This document shows positions 54,321 to 64,000 of a DNA stretch of 64,000 nt, piece by piece (within the stretch, counting starts at the first letter, position 1; every line of letters begins with the position of its first letter). This DNA is from Emydura subglobosa (Eukaryota > Chordata > Testudines > Chelidae): assembly GCA_007922225.1 (NCBI GenBank), contig ML680086.1, forward strand, positions 6,280,997 to 6,344,996. The letters are read 5' to 3'. A program made the translations under genes and the position numbers. Below the pieces are notes generated by a model that was not told the DNA's origin, ran no database searches, and worked only from the letters and a program-made list of their open reading frames with translations.

Positions 54321-55587
54321 GACCATAGAATGGCCATACGGGATCAGACAATGGTTCATCTACCCAAGTATCCTGTCTGCTGACAGTGGCGGATGCCAGA
54401 AGCTTCAGAGGGAATAAACAAAATAGGGCAATCATTAAGTGATCCATTCCTTGTCATCCAGTCCCAGCTTCTGGCACCCAGAAGTTTAGGGATACCCAGA
54501 GCATGAGGCAGCATCTCTGAACAGCTTGGTTAACAGCCATCGATGGACCTATCCTTCATGAACTTCTCATTCTTCTTTAAACCGAGTTATAGTTTTGACC
54601 TTCACAACATCGCTTGACAGCAAGTTCCATAGGTTGAGGGTGCATTGGGTGAAGAAGTGCTCCCTCATGTCTGCTGCCTATTAGTTTCATTGAGTGACCC
54701 CTGGTTCTTGTATTAAGTGATGGGGTGAATAACACTTCCCTATTCACTTTCTCCACATCATTCATGATTTTATAGACCTTCTATCATATCCCCTCTTAGT
54801 TGTCTCTTTCCCAAGCTGAACAATCTCAGTCTTTTTAATTTCTCCTCAGATGGAAATTGTGCCATACCCTTAATCATTTTTGTTGCCCTTCTCAATACCT
54901 TTTCCAATTCTAATATACCTTTTTAAGATGGGGCAACCAGAACAGCACACAGTATCCAATGTGTGAGTGTACCATGAATTTATATAATGGCATTATGGTA
55001 TTTTCTGTTTTATTATCTATCCTTTTCCTAATGATTCCCAGCATTCTGTTAGCTTTTTTGACAGCTGCTGCACACTGAGAAGATGACCACAATGACCCCA
55101 AGATCTCTTTCTTGAGTGGTAACAGCTAATTTAAACTCCAACATTTTGGATGTATAGCTGGGATTATGTTTTCCAATGTGCATTACTCTACACTGATCAA
55201 CACTGAATTTCATCTGCCATTTAGTTGCCCAGTCACCCAGTTTTGTGAGATCCCTTTGTAAATCTTCACGTGCTCTTTGGACTTAATTATCTTGAGTAAT
55301 TAAATATCATCTGCAAACTTTGCCACCTGACTGTTTAACCCTTTTCTCACATCATCTGAGTATGTTGAATAACACTGGTCCCAGTACAGATCCCTGGGGA
55401 ACACTGCTATTTACCACTTTCTGTTGTGAACACTGACCATTTATTTCTATCCTTCGTTTACTATCTTTTAACCAATTACTGATCCATGAGAAGACCTTCC
55501 CTCTTATCTCATGACTGCTTACATTGCTTAAGACCCTTTGGTATGGACCCTGTCAAAGGCTTTCTGAAAATCTAAGTACACTATATC

Positions 55588-57013
55588 ATAGAATCATAGA
55601 AGATTAGGGTTGGAAGGGACCTCAGGAGGTCATCTAGTCCAACCAACCCCCTGCTCAAAGCAGGACCAACCCCAACTAAATCATCCCAGCCAGGCTTTGT
55701 CAAGCTGCACCTTAAAAACCTCAAAGGATGGAGATTCCACCACCTCTCTAGGTAACCCATTCCAGTGCTTCACCACCCTCCTAGTGAAAAAGTTCTTCCT
55801 AATGTCGAATCTAGACCTCCCCCACTGCAACTTGAGACCATTGCTCCTAGTTCTGCCATCTACTACCACTGAAAACAGCCTAGTTCCATCCTGCCTGGAA
55901 CCCCCTTTCAAGTGGTTAAAGGCTGCTATCAATCACCCCTCATTATTCTCTTCTGCAGGGTAAACAAGCCCAGGTTCCTCAGCCTCTCCTCATAAGTCAT
56001 GGGCTCCAGCTCCCTAATCATTTTTGTTGCCCTCTGCTGGACACTTCAATTTGTCCACATCCTTTTTGTAATGGGGGGCCCAAAACTGGACACAATACTC
56101 CAAATGAGGCCTCTCCAGTGCCAAATAGTGGGGAATAATCACTTCCCTCAACCTGCTGGCAATGCTCCTACTAATGCAGGCCAATATGCCATTAGCCATC
56201 TTGGCAGTAAGGGTACACTGACTCATATCCAGCGTCTTGTCCATTGTAACCCCAAGGTCCTTTTCTGCCAAACTGCTGCCTAGCCAGTCGGTCCCTAGTC
56301 TGTAGCTGTGCATGGGATTCTTCCATCCTAAGGGCATGACTCTGCACTTGTCCTTGTTGAACCTCAGATTTCTTTTGACCCAATCCTCCAATTTGTCTAG
56401 GTCACTCTGTATCCTATCCCTACCCTCCAGCATATCTACCACTCCCCACAGTTTAGCGTCGTCTGCACACTTGCTGAGGGTGCAATACACTCATCCTCCA
56501 GATTATTAATGAAGATGTTGAACAAAACTGGCCCGAGCACCGACCCCTGGGGCATTCCGCTTGTTACTGGCTGCCAACTAGACATTGAGCCATTGATCAC
56601 TACCCATTGAGCCTGATGATCTAGCCAGCTTTCTATTCACTTTATAGTCCATTCATCCAACCCATACTTCTGTAACTTGCAGATAAGAATACTATGGGGG
56701 ACTGTATCAAAAGCTTTGCTAAAAATCAAGGTATATCACATCCACAGCTTTCTCCACATCCACAAAGTTAGTCAACTCATCACAGAAGGCAATCAGGTTG
56801 GTCAGACATGACTTGCCTTTGGTGAATCCATGCTGACTCTTCCTGATCACCTTCCTCTCTTCCAAGTGCCTCAAAATGGATTCTTTGAGGACCTGCTACA
56901 TGATTTTTCCAGGTTCTGAGGTGAGGCTGACCAGTCTGTAGTCCCCTGGGATCCTCCTTCTTCCCTTTTTTGAAGATGGGCACAATATTTACCTTTTTCC
57001 AATCATCCAGGAA
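55588..57013 (-). mobile_element. Younger CR1 inserted into the older CR1, with 6-bp target duplication
   Basis: 1426 bp, minus strand, with a CATAGAAT tail at the left end and 5' truncation in the region just before RT at the right end. The flanking TATATC at 55582-55587 and 57014-57019 is a target-site duplication of host (older CR1) sequence. Confidence 0.92.
55681..56990 (-). pseudogene. CR1 ORF2 RT remnant in the younger nested copy
   Basis: Open pieces of 83 and 158 residues carry [24 protein letters not shown] C-terminal sequence and [20 protein letters not shown], in which the catalytic FADD box is CADD. Single-base frameshifts separate the pieces. Inactive. Confidence 0.85.
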
Positions 57014-57596
57014 TATATCCACTGGATCACTTTTGTTCATGCTTCTTGACCCCCTCAAAGAATTCTAGTAGATTGATGAGGCATGATTTTCTTTACAAAA
57101 CCACATTGACTCTTATCCAAGAAATTGTATTCATCTATGTGTCTTAGAATTCTGTTCTTTACTATAGTTTCAACCAATTTGCCTGGTACTTAGTTAGGCT
57201 TACTGACCTGTACTTGCCTGGATTGCCTCTGGAGCCTTTTTAAAAAGTCATCTGGTACCGAGGCTGATTTAAGTGATAGGTTATATACACCAGAATTAGT
57301 TGTTCTGCCATTTTGTTTTTGAGTTCCTTCAGAACTCTTGGATGAATACCATCTGGTCCTGGTTACTTATTACTGTTTATCAATTTGTTCCAAAACCTCC
57401 TATATTGACACCTCAATCTGGGAGAGCTCCTCTGATTTGTCACCTAAAAAAATCTGCTCAGATATGGGGATCTCCCTTGCTCTTCACTGCAGCAGATGTG
57501 ATGCAAAGAATTCATTAGGTTTCTCTGCAATGGCCTTGTCTTCCTGGAATGTTCCTTTAATACCTCCTCAAATTACAGCCCTAATTCTTTGAGCAC

Positions 57597-58849
57597 AAAA
57601 TGGATTTTCTGAGAAATCAAGTAAGTCTGTTAATTAATTTAATGGTTAAAATCATAAAAAAAATGGGTCCTTTAAGAAATTTGGTATCCCGAGTCAGCCC
57701 TTTTTTTGTTGCAGTTCTGAATGCTTTTCATAACAGAATATCACAGACTCTTTATACTTCCCACATAGTTAACTCTCACTGCAGTCTTGTGCATTGGCTA
57801 CATTTGAAGACAGTTTCTCCTTCTGTGAGACCTGATGAATTACTTTCTTCTACAGAGTGTTCCACAAAGAACTGCCCTCTTTCAAGATGGCTGCCATTTC
57901 TCATTTTTTTCAATGAGACTGAAACAACAGGCTGCCCTTATGGTAGATACTGAACCCTTTTGGAACAAAGGAAGGCAGTGGTCATTTTGAAAGAGGGGGC
58001 CACAATTTTCCGAGATCGTCTGGGGTCTCTCAAGTGCTGCTGAATGACTACCATGCTTCTGACCAGAGCAATCCTCTCTGTCCTCTGGGATCTCTCTGTC
58101 CACAGGCAGAGACAGAAGTACTGAGATCGATAGCTTGGTTTGACAATATGCCATCTCTGAGAGGTATTTTTTCCAGTCTTGGCAATGCTCAAGATTTTAT
58201 CATGAGTCTCATAATATTTGGTGTTTCACTTAAAGCCCCAGCTGCTTGAGTCAGGTGGTTATGTAGGAATCTCTGCTTTGAGTTTGAAAAAAAATCAGAG
58301 GTCGACTGGCACAGCTGCTATATTTCTTGGGCCAGTTCTCCTGTCTGCAACTGATTCAGGTAGTGAAAGGGGAGGAATCTAGGAGGGAGGATTAGCTTGT
58401 GCTGCATCTCATTCCAGAGTAAGTCTTTCTGCACCTTCATTTCCCAGCCTTTTGTATCAGATTACTTGCCATTTACTGTGGTTGCTGAAGGCTCAAATGT
58501 CACCAAGTAAACAATGAATCATATAGGAGAGAGCAGGGGTTTCCAAATCTCCTGATTTAATTTATTAAGTAAACAGCTCCTGGAATGAGGCTCTGCCCAT
58601 GGCTTGATGGCCTGGCAAAGTGGTTTCAAAATTGGAATAAGTTTCAATATACTGTGAGTGTTTTGCTTCCTCCAATCTGATGAGGTGTGCGCTAAATGTG
58701 GGACTCACAGGAGAGCTGCTAAGAGATGGAACTTTATTTTCTAGCCTCACTCATCTGATATGGCTCAGGGCTATCATTGGCCCTGTCACATAACAAGGGT
58801 CATTTAAAAAAAGTCAAATGAAATTAAAACAAACAGCTGAAAACCTGAG
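57597..58849. other. No gene recognised; contains a short inverted repeat
   Basis: GCCCTCTTTCAAGATGGC (57873-57890) and CATTTTGAAAGAGGGGGCC (57983-58001) are inverted with about 95 bp between them. The ORF of 117 residues at 57600-57953 has no known domain. Confidence 0.45.
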
Positions 58850-58854
58850 CTGAA

Positions 58855-59100
58855 GGATGATCTGGTAGGTAGGGCACTAGCCGACAGCTTGGGAGACTCA
58901 GTTTTCTTCTAGGCGACAGACTTGCTGTGTGAACATGGGTAAGTCACTTAGCTCTCTGTGCCTCAATTCCTTTTCTGTTTTTTTAAAAAATGGAGATAAT
59001 AATACTTCTCTGCCTCCCAGGTGTATTGTAAGGATAAGTGCATTAAGAACTGTGATGTGCTTTGAGATGTACTTATAAAAAGATGCAGATATTAAGAGCC
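58855..59100 (+). repeat. MIR-like SINE, nearly full length
   Basis: Shows AGGGCACTAG, GGGAGACTCAGTTTTCTTCT, GTAAGTCACTTAGCTCTCTG, TGCCTCAATTCC, AATGGAGATAATAATACTTC, GTAAGGATAAGTGCATTAAG and a CTTTGAGATGTACTTATAAA end, the whole MIR/CORE-SINE order as it appears in reptiles. The RNA polymerase III promoter boxes at the left are worn. Confidence 0.85.
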
Positions 59101-59297
59101 ACAACCAAATACAAGTAATTAAAAACACTGCACAAATGACGAGGCCTGTGGTGGAGGTCGGGGCCAAGTCTGGGTGATGAAGGGTGTTGTGACCCTTATT
59201 GGCCCTCTGTCGATATCTTTGAATCCCAATGTACGTGGCAACTTCCTGTTCTCAAACATGTTTCTTCACTTAACATCTAAAGGACATCTAGCACTCT

Positions 59298-59371
59298 GGG
59301 GGCCTGATCCAAAGCCCACTAAAGTCAACAGGTGTTTTCCTATTGACATCAATAGTTTTGGATGTGGCCCC
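59298..59371. repeat. Palindromic short repeat (GGCCTGATCCAAAG family), full copy
   Basis: GGGGGCCTGATCCAAAGCCC at the left and AGTTTTGGATGTGGCCCC at the right are imperfect reverse complements around a TTTTCCTATTGACATCAA centre. Confidence 0.7.
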
Positions 59372-60419
59372 AAAAGCCTAAGTCTGGGAGTGAACAGAAT
59401 GAGTCTAGACAGGCATAATGTGCTGGCTAAGAGTCTACATTACCAACTCTTGGAGTACCTGCACCAGTATGAAAAATACAACTGGCCCTCTGCATGATAA
59501 CTGCAGCAGAGTTAAGAAAACAGAAACAGGCTTTGTGAAATTGCACAACAGAGGTTTGCTGGCAGAAGAATTAGTTTTCATCCAGTTGTCCATTGCATCC
59601 GTGCTCTTGGTAATTTTTTATTACTCACAACCCTCCTTACACTGTTGTTCATATTTGGCAAATGTGCAGACTGGAAAGGAATACTAGCACCATAAATCTG
59701 GCTGTCTGCCGGGCTCTCTGCCCACTTACTGCCATAGGGTTGCCAAAAGTCCCTTATTACAAGGGAGTTGCTGAGTGCTGCAGAAAGCAGCAAGAATTAC
59801 CCCTGGTGAATGTTGGTGAGTACTGCTTATTATTATTAATGAGGATAATAATATAGGGAGGAGTGGGGGCAGGGTGTTAAGAAAACAGTCTCTTATTTTT
59901 GAAATACAATGTTGGCAACTTGAATTGGACTCCATTTATGTGTCTTGCCATTAGCTGAGCATCCCAGTGGACTTGTCTATTAAAATATGGTAGCTAAGTA
60001 GCAGGCAATAGGAATCACTACACCTTCTGGTAGGGGCAAGGAAAATGGCTAGACAGGACAGGAGAGAAGCAGGAGCTGTAGGACGGGGCCTTGAGTTTAA
60101 ATCATTCCCCTTGTCTCAGAAATGCTCCCACCCTTACATGTCCATTGGGCCTTCCTTTGCAAAGGATTCCAAAGCACTTTACAAATTTAATTTGCTGCCA
60201 CACCAAACATACCCAGAGTTCACTGATGAAACACATTCATTGCTGCATGGCACCCCTACACCATTGTGCTTGGCAGAAAATGAAGAAAGATTAATTCCAA
60301 ATGGCATCACCGGGGGATGTCTGAGGCATGCAGAATGCACTTATTCAAGCTGAAATTTGGCCAGGATACCAGGGGTAATACTTTTACCCTTGCAGGCTTG
60401 ACCATGTAATCTTCCATGG
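59372..60419. other. No gene recognised
   Basis: AT-rich, with TATTATTATTAATG-type runs near 59830. ORFs up to 102 residues lack domains. Confidence 0.4.
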
Positions 60420-60965
60420 CTACAAGTGGTCAGGTTCTGCATCTCATTTCATGTCCAAGGGAGGGTTTTAATACCCTTTTACAGAGTTTGCACTCATCAC
60501 TCTTGCACCTCCTTCCAGTTAGTCTGGGGAATAGCTCTGCAGGTCCCAGCACCCCCACATGGTTGTGTCTCGCCCACCACCTCCACCTTAGGGCCCACTT
60601 CTCTTCAAAGCCAACAGTGTTCACTTTCATGCCCTCTAGGCATGTCACAATCTGTGCTTTCCCCCTCTTCCGGGGGATTCTTCGGTCCCAGTCTAGCTAC
60701 TTCTTTCAGTGGTGGCTGCAGTCCACTGTCCAGCCCTTACATCAGGGTTCTCAGCTACTCCTTTTCCAGAGCCAGCCACTGCTCTGTCCGTGGTGCTGAC
60801 CTCCCTCAGCCTGCAGGGCCACCAATCTTCCCTCCCCAACCTCCTGGGAGCAACTGTCATTTCTGCTCCTGCTGGCTGCCTATATAGGGCCTCCTCAGCC
60901 CTGATTGGCTGTTCCTACAACAGCATCCCTAAGGCTTTATTAACCCTTTCCAAGCTAGTGTGGGG
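60420..60965 (-). mobile_element. LTR-like dispersed repeat, minus strand
   Basis: On the minus strand the sequence shows an AGCCAATCAGGGCTGAGGAG stretch, a TATA-like CCTATATAGG about 20 bp downstream, then a GC-rich transcribed-looking part. This CCAAT-TATA layout next to a GGGTTAATAAAG start resembles LTR promoters I have seen repeatedly in turtle sequence. Ends and target duplication are not resolved. Confidence 0.35.
60879..60910 (-). promoter_or_regulatory. CCAAT box and TATA box of the LTR-like repeat
   Basis: On the minus strand, AGCCAATCAG (60910-60901) precedes CCTATATAGG (60888-60879). The 20-bp gap is short compared with usual CCAAT to TATA spacing, so the promoter reading is tentative. 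Confidence 0.35.
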
Positions 60966-61369
60966 CAGCCGCCATCCACTTGCCCTCTCAGAGAGAAAAA
61001 ATAGGCCCTCCAGCATCATTTAGGTGTGTGTTAGAGGTCTCCCATCCAAGTAAGCTCTGTTTAACTTGTGAGAGTTAAAAGGAATCCAGAACCAGGTGAG
61101 AGAGTCATATGCAGCAGCAAGGTTTTCTAAATGTTCTGACCAATGATCCAGAAAAGGAACTAGCTTCATGTCAGAGGTTGGGGGTTTATATCATTATTGA
61201 TGCACAATAGATCAAAGCGCAGCAAGGGCCACACAGATGTATGGTGCATGGCAGATTAATGTGCTGTAAATTTACACTCGAGTATATTGTGCACTAACTG
61301 TTCATCTAGACCAGGCCCTAATGTGACACATAGGTTATCCCACAGGTTCCTACTGACGGGTTCTTGTGC

Positions 61370-61462
61370 TTTTGTCTGAGCATCTAGTGCTGGCCACAGA
61401 AAAAGTACTGAACTAGACGGACCATGGGTGTGATCAAGTCCGGCAATGCCCATGTTACTATA
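61370..61462 (+). repeat. CR1-type 3' tail fragment, second subfamily
   Basis: GCATCTAGTGCTGGCCACAG, then CTGAACTAGACGGACCATGG and GGCAATGCCCATGTTACTAT correspond to the terminus described at 23618-23815. Confidence 0.65.
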
Positions 61463-61486
61463 TAGCAATGGTCATAAGAAAGACAG

Positions 61487-61562
61487 AGGCTGATCCAAAG
61501 CCCACTGCAGCTAATGGAACCCTTCCACCCCACCCCTTGGCTTCAATGGGGTTTAGATAGGC
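61487..61562. repeat. Palindromic short repeat (GGCCTGATCCAAAG family), degraded copy
   Basis: AGGCTGATCCAAAGCCCACT at the left and GGCTTCAATGGGGTTTAGAT then AGG at the right are weakly inverted. Confidence 0.5.
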
Positions 61563-64000
61563 TCCTAGCAAGTGTCTTGTGAACAAAGAGAGAAATAATT
61601 TCTCCTGGACTCTTGATTCATTTGGCTGTGGCTGTCGATTTTTGAGTTCCTTTGAACTTGTTCCTTTTCCTGTGGCCAAGAAGACCCAGCTTTAGTGTGC
61701 AGTCACACGTGTGATGCTGAGCCAGACAGAGAGACGCCATCTTGGCCCATTGGATCGCCCATGAACTGTGGAAAGCTGCTCCCCACTTTATACCCCAGTT
61801 GCTGTGTTGCTTCCTTCTCTATTGTGTCTTTCAGAAATATCTTCTGATGGAAGATTTATGCAGAGGACAATCATATATTAATGCACTAATGTGTTAGCTG
61901 TACAGACCACACAGGCATGTAACTCTATGTATGCTGAGTTTAGACTCATACCTTTCCCCTGAGTTGTGATCCTTAACCGATCACTAACTAGAGAGAATAA
62001 TATTAGCTCTTATTATAATATGTATGATTAATAATATAATTAAACATATTAATCATAATAGCTCTAATTATAATACATAATCCTATCTTTTAGTAGACTC
62101 TATACTGTCTTGATGTATGTGATAAAATTAAGGTGTCTGAGAGTAACATGTCCGACGTGGACACTAGAAATGCTTATAAATCTATAAAAATCCATAAAGA
62201 CAGAATTGAATTGATCTCTGAACTATGCTACCATTGTTCCAGCTGAGTGAGAACAACTCTCAATGCAATGAAAACTCAAACAATTTCTTCAGTGATATCT
62301 GATATGTCTTCTTTCCTTTAATTTATTATAATTTGTATTTAATTAATTTATTTATTACATAGTGCAAAAAGTTAAACAAACTGCATGCACCATTCAAGCA
62401 CACCGGCATATGCGGGAATGATCCCAACAATGAAGTAGATCTGCACAATGATAGCAGCACTGGAGAGTGTAGGATAGACTCACTTTGCTGAGATATCAGC
62501 TCTCTTTAGTGTGAACCTTTCCTTCCCCCTCTGTCTGCGTCTGCAAGGATCTGGCTTCAGGCATTATAAATTTGCCTCCATTCACAGCCTCCACTGGACT
62601 CCGTGTCTCTGCTAGGAGATGGGGAATGACATTTGCTAGGCCAGTGCTAATCAGGATCTCTCTTTCCTCATCTCATCTGCTCACTTCAGGATGTTTCTAT
62701 ATGGAAGTTTGGATCCAGATCAGAATATCCTAACTCAGGCTTATCATTTCTTTTTCTAAGTAAGCTCTGTGCTCCATTCCTCAGCCCATGCTGCACAACT
62801 GAATTCAGACAGAGCTGGGCCCTGTACTCCTATCTGCTCCCAGGAGCATAATTTGGCATCATGTCAATCCAGGCTGCTCCCAAGGAATGCTGAAATCCAC
62901 AACCCCCATTGAAGTCACAATCATGCCTCTCTGAGGGGCATGTCCAGACCTCCCTCAGCCAGCAAAGCCCACCTCCCCATGGAAAGCACCAAACTCTGGC
63001 ACCAAATTTGACCTTTTCTGCCAGCCGGTGCATTCATTTCGCATACATTGTGAGTGGAGAGGGGAGTAGCATTGCCATGGCCTATCCAGTCCTTCAGTCT
63101 GTCTTTACTGTGAAGGGGGCTGGCTTATTGCTCCCGGCAAGGTAACAGCTGTCCTTCGAGATGCTGCTTTAAGATCTGCCCCTCCCCCCCAGCGATCTCA
63201 TTTCACACATTGAACCAACTTCTAGACAGTAACAACTTCCACTGGCCACTTCCAAGCACTGCTGGGTGGGAACCAGAGAGCATGAGTGAAAAGATGCTGA
63301 TGGCTGTTACAAACCCTCAGCACTGCTCCGGCTCCATCTAGCAGCACAGGTCCTTGCCTCCCATAGTACACTGGCTGTCTCAGCACATTCCTTGAAGCAC
63401 TGAGGGTGGCATAGGAGGAGACGTGACCCGCTGAAAGTAAAGGACAAAATTGCTTTATTTTTTGAATGTCTTTAACAAAAAGGAGAGAAGACCCAGGCTG
63501 GCCCTGGAGAGAAAGTTAAATGAAAACAAAAAGTACCCATTCTGGGAACATGAGACTGACACTGAAACTGATGGAGAGAAGGAAGCAGATGGTGTAAGGA
63601 AAGAAAAAAAGAAAGAGCAAGATATGGGATTTTTTGGTGGGCCTGGCTCTGCTCTGGATGAGAAATGAGGAGGATCCCTCATGAAGCCCCTGGAGCTCAT
63701 GCTGAGCTGAGTGAGAGAGGATCAGGCCCAGTGAGTTTTATTTATTTTTTTTAATTTCACAGAAAGTTTGGTGCCAAGACGCCGGGCTCTAAACCAGAGA
63801 TATATGTGATTCCATGCATCAGGGCCCAGCAGGGACTTTGGCTGTGTGGGCGGGACATTAGAAAGATGGCACTGCACGAAAGATGGGCTCAGATGCTCAG
63901 CAAGCCCACACATCCAGGGCAAGCTGAGCCCCCCTTTGGGAGGGGACATGGGACATTTTAATTAGGAACAAAGGGCCTGCTCTTGCGAAGTGCTGACTGC
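61563..64000. other. No gene recognised
   Basis: Mixed sequence. It includes an AT-rich repeated stretch at 61990-62090 and a purine-rich AAAGAAAAAAAGAAAGAGCA run near 63599. The 72-residue plus ORF at 63450-63668 (charged, Lys/Glu-rich) and the facing minus ORF arise from the same purine-rich tract. Confidence 0.4.
61995..62090. repeat. AT-rich local direct and inverted repeats
   Basis: TAGCTCTTATTATAATATGT (62008) and TAGCTCTAATTATAATACAT (62061) are direct repeats; TATGATTAATA (62022) and TATTAATCATA (62048) form an inverted pair between them. Confidence 0.75.

Larger units (their letters stand above)
54321..57590 (-). mobile_element. Old CR1 copy (second subfamily), split by a younger CR1
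   Basis: Begins GACCATAGAATGGCCATACG (3' terminus, same subfamily as 30432 and 23618), continues through the C-terminal coding region (GSLWSSSQCAAAVKKANRML on the minus strand near 55100) to 55587, is interrupted by the CR1 at 55588-57013, then resumes at 57014 and runs to about 57590. Joining the two outer parts restores continuous CR1 order, with the word TATATC present at both sides. Confidence 0.9.

Overview
This is vertebrate nuclear DNA, most likely from a turtle (Testudines) or less likely a crocodilian. The call rests on many 5'-truncated CR1 LINEs ending in the octamer tail family ATTCTATG, combined with Ty3/gypsy, Harbinger and hAT-type elements and amniote MIR-like SINEs. I found no convincing exon of a host protein gene, no tRNA or rRNA gene and no CRISPR array. 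Almost every open reading frame here is a short chance ORF or a piece of a decayed transposon. The window reads as an intergenic or intronic graveyard of mobile elements.

Layout. 1-10 kb: three CR1 copies. One is a long uninterrupted ORF2 fragment (3.5-4.8 kb, minus), and another is split by a GC-rich LTR-type insertion (7585-8695) with TG...CA ends and a 5-bp target duplication. 10-18 kb: mostly unassigned, with a hAT-like MITE at 11.6 kb and a probable dispersed repeat at 14.9-15.7 kb. 18-20.4 kb: a decayed LINE of the I superfamily type, with reverse transcriptase, an RNase H domain and a C-terminal Cys/His segment. 23-28 kb: an LTR-like block, a hAT MITE with a readable 8-bp duplication, and a decayed Harbinger transposon with both of its genes, the DDE transposase (+) and a Myb/SANT-like protein (-) arranged convergently. 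28-35.3 kb: two older CR1 copies, then a Ty3/gypsy chromovirus with recognisable 5' and 3' LTRs, protease, RT, integrase C-terminus and chromodomain; a MITE sits inside its 5' LTR.

36.1-38.6 kb is AT-rich and almost repeat-free, the best place to look for conserved non-coding DNA. 38.6 kb holds a Harbinger-related MITE. 41.3-43.5 kb is a second, different Ty3/gypsy remnant on the minus strand (gag, RNase H, integrase). 43.8-48.7 kb holds an old CR1 with a tiny CR1 tail inserted in it, and palindromic MITEs. 50.5-57.6 kb is a CR1 cluster with an apparent in-place inversion of one element's 3' end, a 42-bp minisatellite, and one CR1 inserted into another with a 6-bp target duplication. 58.8-64 kb has a MIR, a short palindromic repeat, and an LTR-like block with CCAAT and TATA boxes on the minus strand.

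The genes do not work together as a host pathway; what can be reconstructed is an insertion history. All coding remnants inspected have stops, frameshifts, truncations or lost catalytic residues, so none looks able to move on its own. Family names come from motif recognition by eye, not from a database search.
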